DNA from: Gammaproteobacteria bacterium
GTDB taxonomy: Bacteria; Pseudomonadota; Gammaproteobacteria; S144-34
Reading direction: 5' to 3'
DNA: 10,931 nt
Assembly: GCA_015487895.1 (NCBI GenBank)
Contig: WFOW01000003.1
Location: 1-10,931, forward strand
This document shows positions 1 to 7,500 of the stretch, one piece after another. Position 1 is the first letter of the stretch. Each line of letters starts with the position of its first letter. The notes below the pieces were generated by a model. That model was not told the DNA's origin. It did not search any database and saw only the letters and a list, made by a program, of their open reading frames with translations. The position numbers were made by a program, and so were the translations under genes.

Positions 1-302
1 GTCTCCGGCCGTGGGATCAGCGCCCGCGCATCGGTGTGGAAACGGTGGTTCCAGAAGTCGCGGTAGCCCAAGATGTAGGCCATCGGTTCGCGTTGGCAGC
101 GCCGCGCCACCATCGCCTCCAGTCGGCGCTGCTGGTCGGCGGTGATCGGCTGCGCCAGCGCGATGATCAGCCCGCTATGATCAAGCCCGGTGGCCGCTTG
201 CAGCAGCAGGCGGGCATCCAGCTGCGGGGTGTCGCATCCGGCCTGTTGCAACCGTTGTGTGGTATCGAAAAGTGTCTGCCGCAACAGAGGTTGGGTGGTC
301 AC
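1..302 (-). CDS. prmC: PrmC (HemK), release factor glutamine N5-methyltransferase, N-terminal part, cut by window edge
   Basis: PrmC methylates the glutamine of the GGQ motif in RF1 and RF2 using S-adenosylmethionine. The 100 visible residues form the family's N-terminal substrate-binding helical domain and end at the start of the methyltransferase domain. Recognisable blocks are LDARLLLQAATGL (28-40), REPMAYILGYRDFW (71-84) and LIPRPE (95-100), the PrmC hallmarks before the SAM-binding fold. The catalytic NPPY motif would lie outside the window. The start is GTG at 302-300; an in-frame TAG at 326-324 leaves little room for another start, and no good Shine-Dalgarno is visible. The gene follows prfA, the usual gammaproteobacterial order and a direct functional link, since RF1 is its substrate. 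About 20 of 100 codons end in A or T, far more than in prfA or ychF, which may mark recombination or replacement of this segment. Identification is from motifs and context only. Confidence 0.88.
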   Translation of the reverse strand, partial: MTTQPLLRQTLFDTTQRLQQAGCDTPQLDARLLLQAATGLDHSGLIIALAQPITADQQRRLEAMVARRCQREPMAYILGYRDFWNHRFHTDARALIPRPE

Positions 303-330
303 GAGTCGGATGCGAAGAAGTGGCTATTTT

Positions 331-429
331 GAACCACGAAGGCACGAAGACACAAAGGAAAATGGAATCAAGCTGCGGAGTATTTTCTCCTGCTTTTCCA
401 CACTTTGTGTCTTGGTGTCTTGGTGGTTC
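331..429. repeat. Palindromic repeat element built of octamers, between prfA and prmC
   Basis: Two inverted arms of 27 nt (331-357 and 403-429) match at 24 positions. Each arm is three tandem octamers: CCACGAAG, GCACGAAG, ACACAAAG on the left; CTTTGTGT, CTTGGTGT, CTTGGTGG on the right. The 45-nt middle contains a smaller GGAG/CTCC hairpin (377-390). Base composition is much more A/T-rich than the flanking genes. From memory, similar ACGAAG-type palindromes are dispersed in many bacterial genomes, but I assign no family name. It fills almost all of the prfA-prmC spacer and could fold in the transcript. No flanking target duplication is evident. Confidence 0.8.
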
Positions 430-439
430 CTTCTCTTCC

Positions 440-1522
440 TCACCCCTCGCCGGCGAGTTGGGCGGCTTGGTGGTGGGCGTGCAGCGCCTGCACCAGTTCG
501 TCCATGTCGCCGCCCAGGATCTGTTCCAGCTTGTAGAGGGTAAGGTTGATGCGGTGGTCGCTCACCCGCCCCTGCGGGAAGTTGTAGGTGCGGATGCGCT
601 CGGAGCGGTCGCCGCTGCCCACCAGCCGGCGGCGCTCGGCCGCCTGCTCCGACTGGCGGCGCTCGCGCTCGCGCGCGAGCAGCTTGGCCGCGAGCAGCGC
701 CATGGCGCGCGCCTTGTTCTTGTGCTGGCTGCGCTCGTCCTGGCACTCGACCACGATGCCCGTGGGCAGGTGCGTGATGCGCACCGCCGACTCGGTCTTG
801 TTGACGTGCTGGCCCCCGGCGCCCGAGGCGCGGAAGGTGTCGATGCGAAGCTCCGCCGGGTCGATGGGCACGCGCTCGACCTCCGGCAGCTCCGGCAGCA
901 CCGCCACGGTGCAGGCCGAGGTGTGGATGCGCCCCTGCGACTCCGTCACGGGCACGCGCTGCACGCGGTGCACGCCGGATTCGTACTTGAGCCGCGACCA
1001 GGCGCCGCGGCCCACGACGCGCGCGATGATCTCCTTGTAGCCGCCGTGCTCGCCCGGGTGGGCCGAGAGCACCTCCACCTTCCAGCCCTTGCGCTCGGCG
1101 TAGCGGCCGTACATCCGGAACAGGTCGCCCGCGAACAGCGCCGCCTCGTCACCGCCGGTGCCGGCGCGGACCTCGAGGTAGATGTTGCGCTCGTCGTTGG
1201 GGTCGCGCGGCAGCAGCAGGCGCTGGAGCTCGCCCTCGAGGCGCGCGAGCTCGGCCTCGGCGGCGGCGAGCTCCTCCTGCGCGAGGGCGCGCAGCTCCGC
1301 GTCGCGCTCCTCGGCGAGCAGGGCGCGCGCCTCGGCCGCGCGCGCCTCGGCCGCGCGGTAGCGCGCCCACGCCTCGGCGACGGGCGCGAGCCGCGCGTGC
1401 TCGGTCGCCGTCTCGCGCAGGCGCTCGGGGTCGGAGGCGGTCTCGGGGCGCGCGAGCGCCTCGGCGAGCGCCGCGTGGCGCTCGGCCAGCCGCTCGAGGC
1501 GCGCGCGCAGGGCCGGCTTCAC
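440..1522 (-). CDS. prfA: Peptide chain release factor 1 (RF1)
   Basis: RF1 recognises UAA and UAG in the ribosomal A site and triggers hydrolysis of peptidyl-tRNA. The product is 360 residues, the usual bacterial RF1 length. The N-terminal ~100 residues are helical and rich in Ala, Arg and Glu. Stop-codon recognition is carried by the PxT tripeptide, here PVT (191-193), followed by [13 protein letters not shown], which identifies RF1 rather than RF2. The catalytic GGQ is at 236-238 in [22 protein letters not shown] and [17 protein letters not shown] complete the conserved C-terminal half. The GTG start at 1522-1520 overlaps the hemA stop codon (GTGA), pointing to translational coupling, and the encoded protein begins exactly where RF1 homologues do. 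The downstream gene prmC encodes the enzyme that methylates the GGQ glutamine. Codon third positions are almost all G or C. Confidence 0.98.
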   Translation of the reverse strand: MKPALRARLERLAERHAALAEALARPETASDPERLRETATEHARLAPVAEAWARYRAAEARAAEARALLAEERDAELRALAQEELAAAEAELARLEGELQRLLLPRDPNDERNIYLEVRAGTGGDEAALFAGDLFRMYGRYAERKGWKVEVLSAHPGEHGGYKEIIARVVGRGAWSRLKYESGVHRVQRVPVTESQGRIHTSACTVAVLPELPEVERVPIDPAELRIDTFRASGAGGQHVNKTESAVRITHLPTGIVVECQDERSQHKNKARAMALLAAKLLARERERRQSEQAAERRRLVGSGDRSERIRTYNFPQGRVSDHRINLTLYKLEQILGGDMDELVQALHAHHQAAQLAGEG

Positions 1523-2790
1523 GGCGCCTCCCCCCCTTCGTCCGGGAGGCCGAAGAGCTCGCGGGCCGCATCCAGCAGCTCCGTGCGGCCCTCGGCCGCC
1601 GCCTGCCGCAGGGCCACCGTCGGGCGGTGCAGCAGCTTGTTGCGCAGGGTGTGGGCGAGCAGCGCGAGCGCCTCCTCCGGCTGCGCGCCGCCGGCGAGGG
1701 CGCGGCGCGCGCGCGCCAGGGCCTCGGCCTGGGCGCGCTCGCCGGCCTCGCGCAGCGCGCGGATGGTGCCGACGGCGCCGAGCGAGCGCAGCCAGGCCAT
1801 GAAGCGCTCGGTCTGCGCCTCGACGATCTCCTCGGCCTCGGCCGCGGCCTCGCGCCGCGAGCGCAGGCCCTCCTGCACCACCTGCTCGATGTCGTCGACG
1901 GTGTAGAGGTAGACGTCGTCGAGCTCGCCCACCTCGGGCTCGATGTCGCGCGGCACCGCGAGGTCCACCATGAACATGGGCCGGTGGCGGCGCCGCCGGA
2001 GCGCGCGCTCGACCGCGCCCTTGCCCAGGATGGGCAGCGGGCTCGCGGTCGAGGAGATCACGATGTCGGCCTCGGCCAGCCGCTCCGGGATCTCGGGCAG
2101 GCCGATGCCCTCGCCGCCGTAGGGGCGGGCGAGCTCGCGCGCGCGCCCCACGCTGCGGTTGGCCACCACCACCCGCGCCACGCCCGCCTCGTGCAGGTGG
2201 CGCGCGACGAGCTCCATCGTCTCCCCGGCGCCGATCAGCAGCACCGCACGGCGCTCGAGCTCGCCGAAGATCTGCTGCGCCAGCCGCACCGCGGCGAAGG
2301 CCACCGACACCGGGCTCGCGCCGATGCGGGTGTCGGTGCGCACCTGCTTGGCGACGGCGAAGGTGTGCTGGAACAGCCGCCCGAGCACCGGGCCCACGGT
2401 GCCGGCGCGCACGGCGGCCTCGTAGGCGTCCTTCACCTGCCCGAGGATCTGCGGCTCGCCGAGCACCATGGAGTCCAGGCCCGAGGCCACGCGCAGCACG
2501 TGGCGCACCATCTCGCGGTCGCGGTGGCGGTAGAGATAGGGCGCCACCTCGTGGCCGCCCAGGCGGTGGAAGCGCACGAGCCAGTCGCTCACGGGCTCGG
2601 CAGCGCCCGCGTCCAGCCCGCAATAGAGCTCGGTGCGGTTGCAGGTGGAGAGGATCGCCGCCTCCTCCACCCCGGGCAGGCGCACGAGCTCGGCGAGCGC
2701 CTCGCCGAGGCGCTCGGGCGGAAAGGCCACCCGCTCGCGCACCGCGACGGGGGCCGTGCGGTGGTTGAGGCCGACGGCGAGGAGGGTCAT
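1519..2790 (-). CDS. hemA: Glutamyl-tRNA reductase
   Basis: This enzyme reduces the glutamyl group of Glu-tRNA(Glu) with NADPH to glutamate-1-semialdehyde, the first committed step of C5-pathway tetrapyrrole synthesis. The product is 423 residues, close to the E. coli enzyme. The N-terminal catalytic domain begins [13 protein letters not shown] (7-19) and carries the active-site cysteine at 50 in [20 protein letters not shown] (111-120) is conserved. The NADPH-binding domain has LLIGAGET (184-191) and VVVANRS (207-213). The remaining residues form the C-terminal helical dimerisation region. The ATG at 2790 gives the family-standard beginning; in-frame starts further upstream (to 2850) would add residues with no family resemblance. 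It is first in the hemA-prfA-prmC unit and divergent from the TPR lipoprotein gene. No strong Shine-Dalgarno is visible. Confidence 0.97.
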   Translation of the reverse strand: MTLLAVGLNHRTAPVAVRERVAFPPERLGEALAELVRLPGVEEAAILSTCNRTELYCGLDAGAAEPVSDWLVRFHRLGGHEVAPYLYRHRDREMVRHVLRVASGLDSMVLGEPQILGQVKDAYEAAVRAGTVGPVLGRLFQHTFAVAKQVRTDTRIGASPVSVAFAAVRLAQQIFGELERRAVLLIGAGETMELVARHLHEAGVARVVVANRSVGRARELARPYGGEGIGLPEIPERLAEADIVISSTASPLPILGKGAVERALRRRRHRPMFMVDLAVPRDIEPEVGELDDVYLYTVDDIEQVVQEGLRSRREAAAEAEEIVEAQTERFMAWLRSLGAVGTIRALREAGERAQAEALARARRALAGGAQPEEALALLAHTLRNKLLHRPTVALRQAAAEGRTELLDAARELFGLPDEGGEAP

Positions 2791-2826
2791 GGAGGCGGCG
2801 GTCACGGAATCCGGCCCGAACGCGCA

Positions 2827-2855
2827 ATCTTGGTGCATATGATGGCCCAAGACAA
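2827..2855 (-). promoter_or_regulatory. Possible sigma70-type promoter of hemA
   Basis: On the minus strand TTGTCT (2855-2850) and CAAGAT (2832-2827) are separated by 17 nt. The site lies about 37 nt upstream of the hemA ATG, in a locally A/T-richer patch of an otherwise very GC-rich spacer. The -35 matches consensus well; the -10 keeps only the key A and final T. This is pattern matching only. Confidence 0.35.
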
Positions 2856-2860
2856 GGAAC

Positions 2861-2952
2861 GAGAGGCGGGCGTCGGGAGACGGGAGCGACGGTAAGGCCG
2901 CGCGCGCAGCGCGCGCCGCCCCTTGCCTCCCGGCCCCCGTCTCCCGTCTCTG
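2861..2952. repeat. Structured heptad-flanked repeat, copy 1
   Basis: The element has plus-sense heptads on the left (GGGCGTC 2868-2874, GGGAGAC 2875-2881), a perfect 7-bp hairpin (arms 2899-2905 and 2909-2915, loop GCA), and complementary-sense heptads on the right (GCCTCCC 2925-2931, GTCTCCC 2939-2945). The core 2894-2948 aligns without gaps to 9965-10019 at 45 of 55 positions. Two of the stem pairs differ between copies by compensatory changes. It lies between the divergent hemA and TPR lipoprotein genes, upstream of the hemA promoter candidate. Whether it acts as a terminator, protein site or mobile repeat is unknown. Confidence 0.75.
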
Positions 2953-3030
2953 CGCCCGGAGGGGCGGCGCGGCCCGCCGGGCGGTCGCCCGAGGCGGACG
3001 GGAGAGCCGTGCCGCGCGGGCGCGGTCCTG

Positions 3031-3036
3031 TATAGT
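3031..3036 (+). promoter_or_regulatory. Likely -10 hexamer for the TPR-lolB-ispE operon
   Basis: TATAGT (3031-3036) is a near-consensus -10 box standing out in extremely GC-rich DNA. It would start transcription near 3043, leaving a leader of about 47 nt before the ATG at 3090. No convincing -35 is found at 16-18 nt upstream (candidate GTGCCG at 3009-3014 is weak), so an activator or alternative spacing may be involved. Confidence 0.45.
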
Positions 3037-3089
3037 TGGAAGGTGTCCGAGATCGCATCCAGCCGGCGCCGCGGGGCGCCGCAGAGCCC

Positions 3090-4802
3090 ATGAAGCCAGG
3101 ATCCGATCCCGTCCGTCCGCTCGCGGCCCTCGCGGCCGCCGCGCTCGCCCTCGGCGGCTGCGCCGCCCCGCGCGGGGGCGGCGGCCCGCCGGCCGCCCCG
3201 CCCTCCGGGGCCGCGGCCGCGCCGGCGCCCCCGGCCGATCCCGTCATGTACCACGTGCTGGTCGGGGAGATCGCCGGCCAGCGCGACGCCCTCGGCGTGG
3301 CGGTGGACCATTACCTGGAGGCCGCGCGGCGCTCGCGCAGCCCGGCCGTGGCGGCGCGCGCGGCGCGCATCGCCATCTACGCGCGCCGCCAGGCGGAGGC
3401 CATCGAGGCGGCCGAGCGCTGGGTGGCGCTGGCCCCCGAGGATCTCGACGCGCGCCAGACGCTGGCCATCCTCTACGTGCGCGCGGGCCGCACCGAGGAG
3501 GCGCTGGCCCAGCTCCGGCGCGTGCTCGCCGCCGGCGGCGAGCACGCCTTCGACACCGTCGCCGCGGTCCTCGCCCGCGAGAAGGACCGCGCGCGGGCGC
3601 TGGCCGTCATGGACCGGCTGCGGCGCGAGGCCGCAGACCGGCCACAGGCGCACCTCGCCTACGCGCGCCTGGCGCTGCACGCGGGCCGGCCGGAGGCGGC
3701 CCTCGGCGCCACGGCCGAGGCCCTGCGCCTGCGTCCGGGCTGGACGCAGGCGCTGCTGGTGCGGGCCCGCGCCCTGGTGCTGCTCGACCGCCGCGACGAG
3801 GCGCTCGCCGAGCTGGCGCAGGCCGTGCGCGAGCGCCCCAAGGACTGGCGGCTGGGGCTCGCCCACGCGCGCATGCTGGTCGAGGCGCGCCGCTTCGACG
3901 AGGCGCGCGCGGCCTTCCGCCGCCTCGACGCGCTGCGCCCGGACCAGCCCGACGTGCTGCACGCGCTCGGGCTGCTCGCCATCGAGGCGCGCGACTGGGA
4001 GGCGGCGCGCCGCAACCTCGAGCGCCTCTACGCCCTCGGCAAGCGCACCGACGAGGCGGCCTACTTCCTCGGGGGCATCGCCGAGACCCGCAAGCGCTAC
4101 GAGGAGGCGCTGCGCTGGTTCGGGCGCGTGCGGCGCGGCGAGTACCGCCTCGATGCGCAGGTGCGCATCGCGCGCGTGCGCGCGCGCATGGGCGACGTCG
4201 ACGGGGCGCGGGAGCTGCTCAAGGGCCTGCGGCTGCGCAACCCGGCGCTCACCGTGCGGCTGCTCCTCGCCGAGGGCGAGATCCTCTCCGGCGTGGGGCG
4301 CCACGCCGAGGCGCTGGCGCTCTACACGCGCGCCCTCGAGCGCATGCCGGACAACGCGGATCTCCTCTACGCGCGCGCGCTCGTTGCCGAGAAGCTCGAC
4401 CGCCTGGACATGGTCGAGTCCGACCTCCGGCGCATCCTGGCGAAGGATCCGGACAACGTCCACGCCCTCAACGCCCTCGGGTACACGCTCGCCGACCGCA
4501 CCGACCGCTACCAGGAGGCCCTGGGCTACATCCGGCGGGCGCTCGAGCTGCGGCCGGACAACCCGGCCATCATCGACAGCATGGGCTGGGTGCTGTACCG
4601 CCTCGGCGAGCACGAGCGCGCGCTCGAGTACCTGCGCCGCGCCTACGAGCTCTCGCAGGACCCCGAGATCGCCGCCCACCTGGGCGAGGTCCTGTGGGTG
4701 ATGGGCGACCGGCCCGCGGCGCGCAAGGTGTGGGAGAGCGCCCTGCGCGAGGCGCCCGAGAGCGAGGTGCTCAAGCGCGTGCTCGAGCGCTTCCTGCGGT
4801 GA
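3090..4802 (+). CDS. TPR-repeat outer-membrane lipoprotein, LbcA-like by gene position
   Basis: The product is 570 residues. It opens with a lipoprotein signal peptide ending in a lipobox LGGC (Cys24). Ala follows the cysteine, consistent with Lol-dependent sorting to the outer membrane. A Pro/Ala/Gly-rich linker (about 25-53) leads into tandem tetratricopeptide repeats filling most of the rest. Clear repeat units include [20 protein letters not shown] followed by [14 protein letters not shown] and [20 protein letters not shown] near the C-terminus. TPR proteins are scaffolds for protein partners. From memory, the Pseudomonas aeruginosa gene at this position (between hemA and lolB) is LbcA, the partner of the periplasmic protease CtpA. 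Orthology is inferred from context, length and architecture, not alignment. The ATG at 3090 is chosen because it starts the signal peptide. The stop overlaps the lolB GTG start by 4 nt. Confidence 0.88.
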   Translation: MKPGSDPVRPLAALAAAALALGGCAAPRGGGGPPAAPPSGAAAAPAPPADPVMYHVLVGEIAGQRDALGVAVDHYLEAARRSRSPAVAARAARIAIYARRQAEAIEAAERWVALAPEDLDARQTLAILYVRAGRTEEALAQLRRVLAAGGEHAFDTVAAVLAREKDRARALAVMDRLRREAADRPQAHLAYARLALHAGRPEAALGATAEALRLRPGWTQALLVRARALVLLDRRDEALAELAQAVRERPKDWRLGLAHARMLVEARRFDEARAAFRRLDALRPDQPDVLHALGLLAIEARDWEAARRNLERLYALGKRTDEAAYFLGGIAETRKRYEEALRWFGRVRRGEYRLDAQVRIARVRARMGDVDGARELLKGLRLRNPALTVRLLLAEGEILSGVGRHAEALALYTRALERMPDNADLLYARALVAEKLDRLDMVESDLRRILAKDPDNVHALNALGYTLADRTDRYQEALGYIRRALELRPDNPAIIDSMGWVLYRLGEHERALEYLRRAYELSQDPEIAAHLGEVLWVMGDRPAARKVWESALREAPESEVLKRVLERFLR

Positions 4803-5413
4803 GCGCCCGTCTCGCCCTCGCCGCGCTCGCGGCCGCGGCGGCGCTGGCAGGCTGCGCCGCGCCGCCGCGCGCGCCCGTGCCCCCCGGCGGCGGCTGGGAG
4901 GCCTACCGCGCGCAGGCCGCGGCGCTGCGCGCCTGGACGCTCGAGGGGCGCGTGGCCGTGCGCCGCGGCGGGGAGGGCTGGAGCGCGCGGCTGCGCTGGC
5001 GCGAGACGCCCGCGGGCTGGACGCTGGAGCTGCGAGGCCCGCTCGGCCGCCGGGCGCTCAGGCTGCGTGCCGACGGCGAGGGGGCGCTGCTCGAGGCCGG
5101 CGGGCGGCGCGAGTGGGCGCCGGATGCGGGCACGCTGCTCGAGCGCCACGCGGGCCTGCCGGTGCCGGTGGCGGCGCTCGCCTGGTGGGTGCGGGGCCTG
5201 CCGGCCCCGGGCGCGCCGCACGCGCTCTCCCTCGGGCCTGGCGGGCGGCCGGCGCGGCTCGCGCAGCGGGGCTGGACCGTGCGCTACCTCGCCTACACCG
5301 AGCCCGCCCCCGGCCTGGCCCTGCCGCGCCGGCTCGAGCTCGAGCGCGACGCGCTGCGGGTGCGGCTCGTGGTCGACCGCTGGCGTCCGGAGGGGACCGC
5401 GGAGGCGGGATGA
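4799..5413 (+). CDS. lolB: Outer-membrane lipoprotein receptor LolB
   Basis: LolB receives lipoproteins from the periplasmic carrier LolA and inserts them into the inner leaflet of the outer membrane. The product is 204 residues, close to E. coli LolB. It begins with an Ala/Leu-rich lipoprotein signal whose lipobox is LAGC (Cys19), followed by Ala, fitting outer-membrane localisation. Family-like segments are AWTLEGRVAVRRG, LPVPVAALAWWVRGLP and GWTVRYLAYT. The GTG start at 4799 overlaps the stop of the TPR lipoprotein gene (GTGA), and the stop overlaps the ispE start (ATGA), so all three are probably translated in a coupled manner. The start is fixed by the signal peptide; upstream in-frame codons encode Arg/Gly-rich sequence out of frame with the preceding gene. 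The LolB-ispE-prs order is standard in Gammaproteobacteria and supports the call. Confidence 0.94.
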   Translation: MSARLALAALAAAAALAGCAAPPRAPVPPGGGWEAYRAQAAALRAWTLEGRVAVRRGGEGWSARLRWRETPAGWTLELRGPLGRRALRLRADGEGALLEAGGRREWAPDAGTLLERHAGLPVPVAALAWWVRGLPAPGAPHALSLGPGGRPARLAQRGWTVRYLAYTEPAPGLALPRRLELERDALRVRLVVDRWRPEGTAEAG

Positions 5414-6258
5414 GCACGCGCGGCGGGGGGGCCTGGCCGGCCCCGGCCAAGCTCAACCTCTTCCTCCATGTCGTGGGCCGGCGCGCCGACGGCTACCACC
5501 TGCTCCAGACCGCCTTCCAGCTCGTGGACCTCTGCGACCGGCTCTGGATCGAGCCCACCCGCGCGCCCGCCATCCGCCGCCCCGTCGGGCCCGCGGGCGT
5601 GCCCGAGGAGTCCGACCTGGCAGTGCGCGCCGCCCGGCTCCTGCAGCGGCGCGCCGGCGTGCGCCGCGGCGCCGAGATCCGCATCGAGAAGCGCATCCCC
5701 GCAGGCGGCGGCCTCGGCGGGGCGAGCTCGGATGCGGCCACCGTGCTGGTGGCCCTCGACCGGCTGTGGGGCCTGGACATGGGCCCCGGGGCGCTGGCGG
5801 CGCTCGGCGCCGAGCTCGGCGCCGACGTGCCCGTGTTCGTGCGCGGCGAGAGCGCCTGGGGCGAGGGGGTGGGCGAGCGGCTCGTGCCGCTCGGGCTCGG
5901 CATGCGCTGGTACGCCATCGTGACGCCGCCCGTAAGTGTCTCGACGGCGGAGGTTTTCGCGGACGCTGCGTTGACACGCGACTGCCCCCCCATCACAATA
6001 TCCGACTTCCTCGCCGGAGGGGGGCGCAACGTCTGCGAGCCCGTCGTGCGGCGGCGGTGGCCCTTGGTGGGCGAGGCCCTCGACTGGCTCGGCCGGCGCG
6101 GCGCGGCGCGCCTGACGGGGACCGGGGCCTCGGTCTTCGCCGCCTATCCCGACGAGGCCGGCGCGCGGGCCGCCCTTGTGGGGCTGCCGCCGCGCTGGCG
6201 CGGTTTCGTCGCCCGCGGGCTCGCGCGCTCGCCCCTGCGCCACCGCGCCCGGGGCTGA
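5410..6258 (+). CDS. ispE: 4-diphosphocytidyl-2-C-methyl-D-erythritol kinase
   Basis: IspE phosphorylates the 2-hydroxyl of 4-diphosphocytidyl-methylerythritol with ATP in the MEP pathway to isoprenoid precursors. The product is 282 residues, the normal length, and belongs to the GHMP kinase superfamily. [21 protein letters not shown] (10-30) contains the substrate-site Lys14. The glycine-rich ATP loop is [15 protein letters not shown] (96-110). GADVPVF (137-143) carries catalytic Asp139. LTGTGASVF (235-243) is the third GHMP motif. RNVCEPVV (206-213) has Val where homologues often have Asp. The ATG at 5410 overlaps the lolB stop. Between 5932 and 6003 the codons shift to several A/T-ending ones, and a promoter-like sequence lies there, although the protein remains well conserved ([21 protein letters not shown]). 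Confidence 0.97.
   Translation: MSTRGGGAWPAPAKLNLFLHVVGRRADGYHLLQTAFQLVDLCDRLWIEPTRAPAIRRPVGPAGVPEESDLAVRAARLLQRRAGVRRGAEIRIEKRIPAGGGLGGASSDAATVLVALDRLWGLDMGPGALAALGAELGADVPVFVRGESAWGEGVGERLVPLGLGMRWYAIVTPPVSVSTAEVFADAALTRDCPPITISDFLAGGGRNVCEPVVRRRWPLVGEALDWLGRRGAARLTGTGASVFAAYPDEAGARAALVGLPPRWRGFVARGLARSPLRHRARG
5971..5999 (+). promoter_or_regulatory. Promoter-like sequence inside ispE, candidate for tRNA-Gln and prs
   Basis: A perfect -35 TTGACA (5971-5976) is followed after 17 nt by CACAAT (5994-5999), which matches 4 of 6 of the -10 consensus. It lies in a patch of A/T-ending codons that is unusual for this genome. The tRNA-Gln begins only 24 nt after the ispE stop and prs 455 nt after this -10, so neither needs a separate intergenic promoter if this one works. 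From memory, a promoter within the ispE frame has been reported for enterobacterial prs. Activity here is inferred. Confidence 0.55.
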
Positions 6259-6282
6259 GCGCGAGCGCCGGGCGCCCGCCGC

Positions 6283-6357
6283 TGGGGCGTCGCCAAGCGG
6301 TAAGGCACCGGGTTTTGGTCCCGGCATTCGCAGGTTCGAATCCTGCCGCCCCAGCCA
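6283..6357 (+). tRNA. tRNA-Gln, anticodon TTG
   Basis: A complete 75-nt cloverleaf including encoded CCA. The acceptor stem is TGGGGCG (6283-6289) with CGCCCCA (6347-6353), discriminator G6354, CCA 6355-6357. The D arm is GCC/GGC, the anticodon stem CCGGG/CCCGG (6308-6312, 6320-6324) encloses TTTTGGT, with anticodon TTG at 6315-6317 reading CAA (and CAG by wobble). The T arm is GCAGG/CCTGC around TTCGAAT. The weak U-A first pair is typical of tRNA-Gln. It sits between ispE and prs, a position commonly occupied by this tRNA in Gammaproteobacteria. Confidence 0.97.
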
Positions 6358-6454
6358 TTGGCACGGACGGCGGGGAGGGGCAGGCATCGTGGTCTTGGGG
6401 TCGGACGAGGGCACGCCGGTGCTACGGTCTCGGGCGCCGCTCAGGGGGGATCGC

Positions 6455-7408
6455 GTGGCCGACAGGCGCATGATGGTGTTCGCGGGCAACGCGAACCCCC
6501 AGCTCGCGCAGGACATCGCCAGCTACCTGAACCTCCCGCTCGGCAAGGCCGTGGTCGGCCGCTTCAGCGACGGCGAGGTGATGGTCGAGATCATGGAGCA
6601 CGTCCGCGGCAAGGACGTGTTCATCGTCCAGCCCACCTGCGCGCCCACCAACGACCATCTCATGGAGCTGCTGGTGATGGTGGACGCCATCCGCCGCTCC
6701 TCGGCCGCGCGCATCACCACGGTCATTCCGTACTTCGGCTACTCGCGCCAGGACCGCCGCCCGCGCTCGGCGCGCGTGCCCATCTCGGCCAAGCTGGTCG
6801 CCAACATGATCCAGAGCGCGGGCGTGGACCGCGTGCTGACGGTGGACCTGCACGCCGACCAGATCCAGGGCTTCTTCGACATCCCCGTGGACAACGTCTA
6901 CGCCTCGCCCATCCTGCTCGGCGACATCTGGCGCCAGAAGTACGAGGACCTGATCGTGGTCTCGCCGGACGTGGGCGGCGTGGTGCGCGCGCGCGCGCTC
7001 GCCAAGCGCCTCGACGACGCCGAGCTCGCCATCATCGACAAGCGCCGCCCGCGCCCCAACGAGGCCAAGGTCATGCACATCATCGGCGAGGTCGAGGGGC
7101 GCACCTGCATCGTCATCGACGACCTCGTCGACACCGCCGGCACCCTGTGCGAGGCCGCCCGCGCCCTCAAGGACCATGGTGCCAGGCGTGTGGTGGCCTA
7201 CTGCACGCACCCGGTGCTCTCGGGCCCGGCCGTGGCCAACATCGAGAACTCCGTCCTCGACGAGCTGGTGGTCACGGACACCATCCCGCTGCGGCCCGAG
7301 GCCAGGGCGTGCAAGCGCATCCGCCAGCTCTCGGTGGCCGAGATGCTCGCCGAGACCATGTACCGAATCCACACCGAGGAGTCCGTGAGCTCGCTGTTCG
7401 TGGACTGA
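6455..7408 (+). CDS. prs: Ribose-phosphate pyrophosphokinase (PRPP synthetase)
   Basis: Prs transfers pyrophosphate from ATP to ribose-5-phosphate, making PRPP for purine, pyrimidine, histidine, tryptophan and NAD synthesis. The product is 317 residues (class I length). Motifs in order are GRFSDGE (35-41), [11 protein letters not shown] (92-102), the PRPP synthase signature [17 protein letters not shown] (131-147), the flexible loop KRRPRPNEA (196-204) and the PRPP/ribose-5-phosphate loop [11 protein letters not shown] (220-230). The GTG at 6455 is preferred: an AGGGGGGA Shine-Dalgarno (6443-6450) lies 4 nt upstream. An ATG at 6470 would give 312 residues and also match family starts. It follows tRNA-Gln by 97 nt with no clear promoter in the gap, so it is probably expressed from upstream. 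No PurR-like operator was recognised. Confidence 0.96.
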   Translation: MADRRMMVFAGNANPQLAQDIASYLNLPLGKAVVGRFSDGEVMVEIMEHVRGKDVFIVQPTCAPTNDHLMELLVMVDAIRRSSAARITTVIPYFGYSRQDRRPRSARVPISAKLVANMIQSAGVDRVLTVDLHADQIQGFFDIPVDNVYASPILLGDIWRQKYEDLIVVSPDVGGVVRARALAKRLDDAELAIIDKRRPRPNEAKVMHIIGEVEGRTCIVIDDLVDTAGTLCEAARALKDHGARRVVAYCTHPVLSGPAVANIENSVLDELVVTDTIPLRPEARACKRIRQLSVAEMLAETMYRIHTEESVSSLFVD

Positions 7409-7462
7409 GGCTTTCGTGGCCGCCCGCCGCGCCCTGGTCGCGGGGCACGGCGGGCACTGGAA

Positions 7463-7480
7463 GGCGGCCCCCGGGCCGCC
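7463..7480 (+). promoter_or_regulatory. GC hairpin in the rplY leader
   Basis: GGCGGCC (7463-7469) and GGCCGCC (7474-7480) form a 7-bp stem with loop CCCG. It ends 7 nt before the rplY Shine-Dalgarno (7488-7494). There is no T-run, so it is not a classical terminator. It could affect rplY translation or stabilise a processed end, but such hairpins also arise easily in DNA this rich in G and C. Confidence 0.35.
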
Positions 7481-7500
7481 GCGACCTGAAGGAGAGAGCG

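Noticed and set aside
36..332. Plus-strand open frame at the left edge
   Set aside because: The opposite strand encodes a recognisable PrmC N-terminus; this frame is its antisense shadow.
257..1906. Long plus-strand open frame opposite prfA and hemA
   Set aside because: It is a shadow frame of the GC-rich antisense genes; its translation is low-complexity Arg/Ala/Leu/Gly and resembles no family, while the minus strand encodes clear RF1 and GluTR.
2791..2850. N-terminal extension of hemA from ATG 2850
   Set aside because: The added 20 residues have no counterpart in the family, the standard start is ATG 2790, and the extension covers the probable promoter.
440..3247. Reading the prfA frame upstream as a 935-residue protein
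   Set aside because: Residues upstream of 1522 are proline/arginine-rich out-of-frame translation of hemA; RF1 begins at the GTG at 1522 with normal length.
2802..4679. Long minus-strand open frame opposite the TPR gene
   Set aside because: Composition is typical of an antisense frame in high-GC DNA (His/Val/Arg/Ala-rich), and the plus strand has a lipoprotein signal and regular TPR units.
6358..6454. Promoter in the tRNA-Gln to prs gap
   Set aside because: TTGGCA at 6358-6363 has no acceptable -10 partner at 16-18 nt; nothing else stands out.
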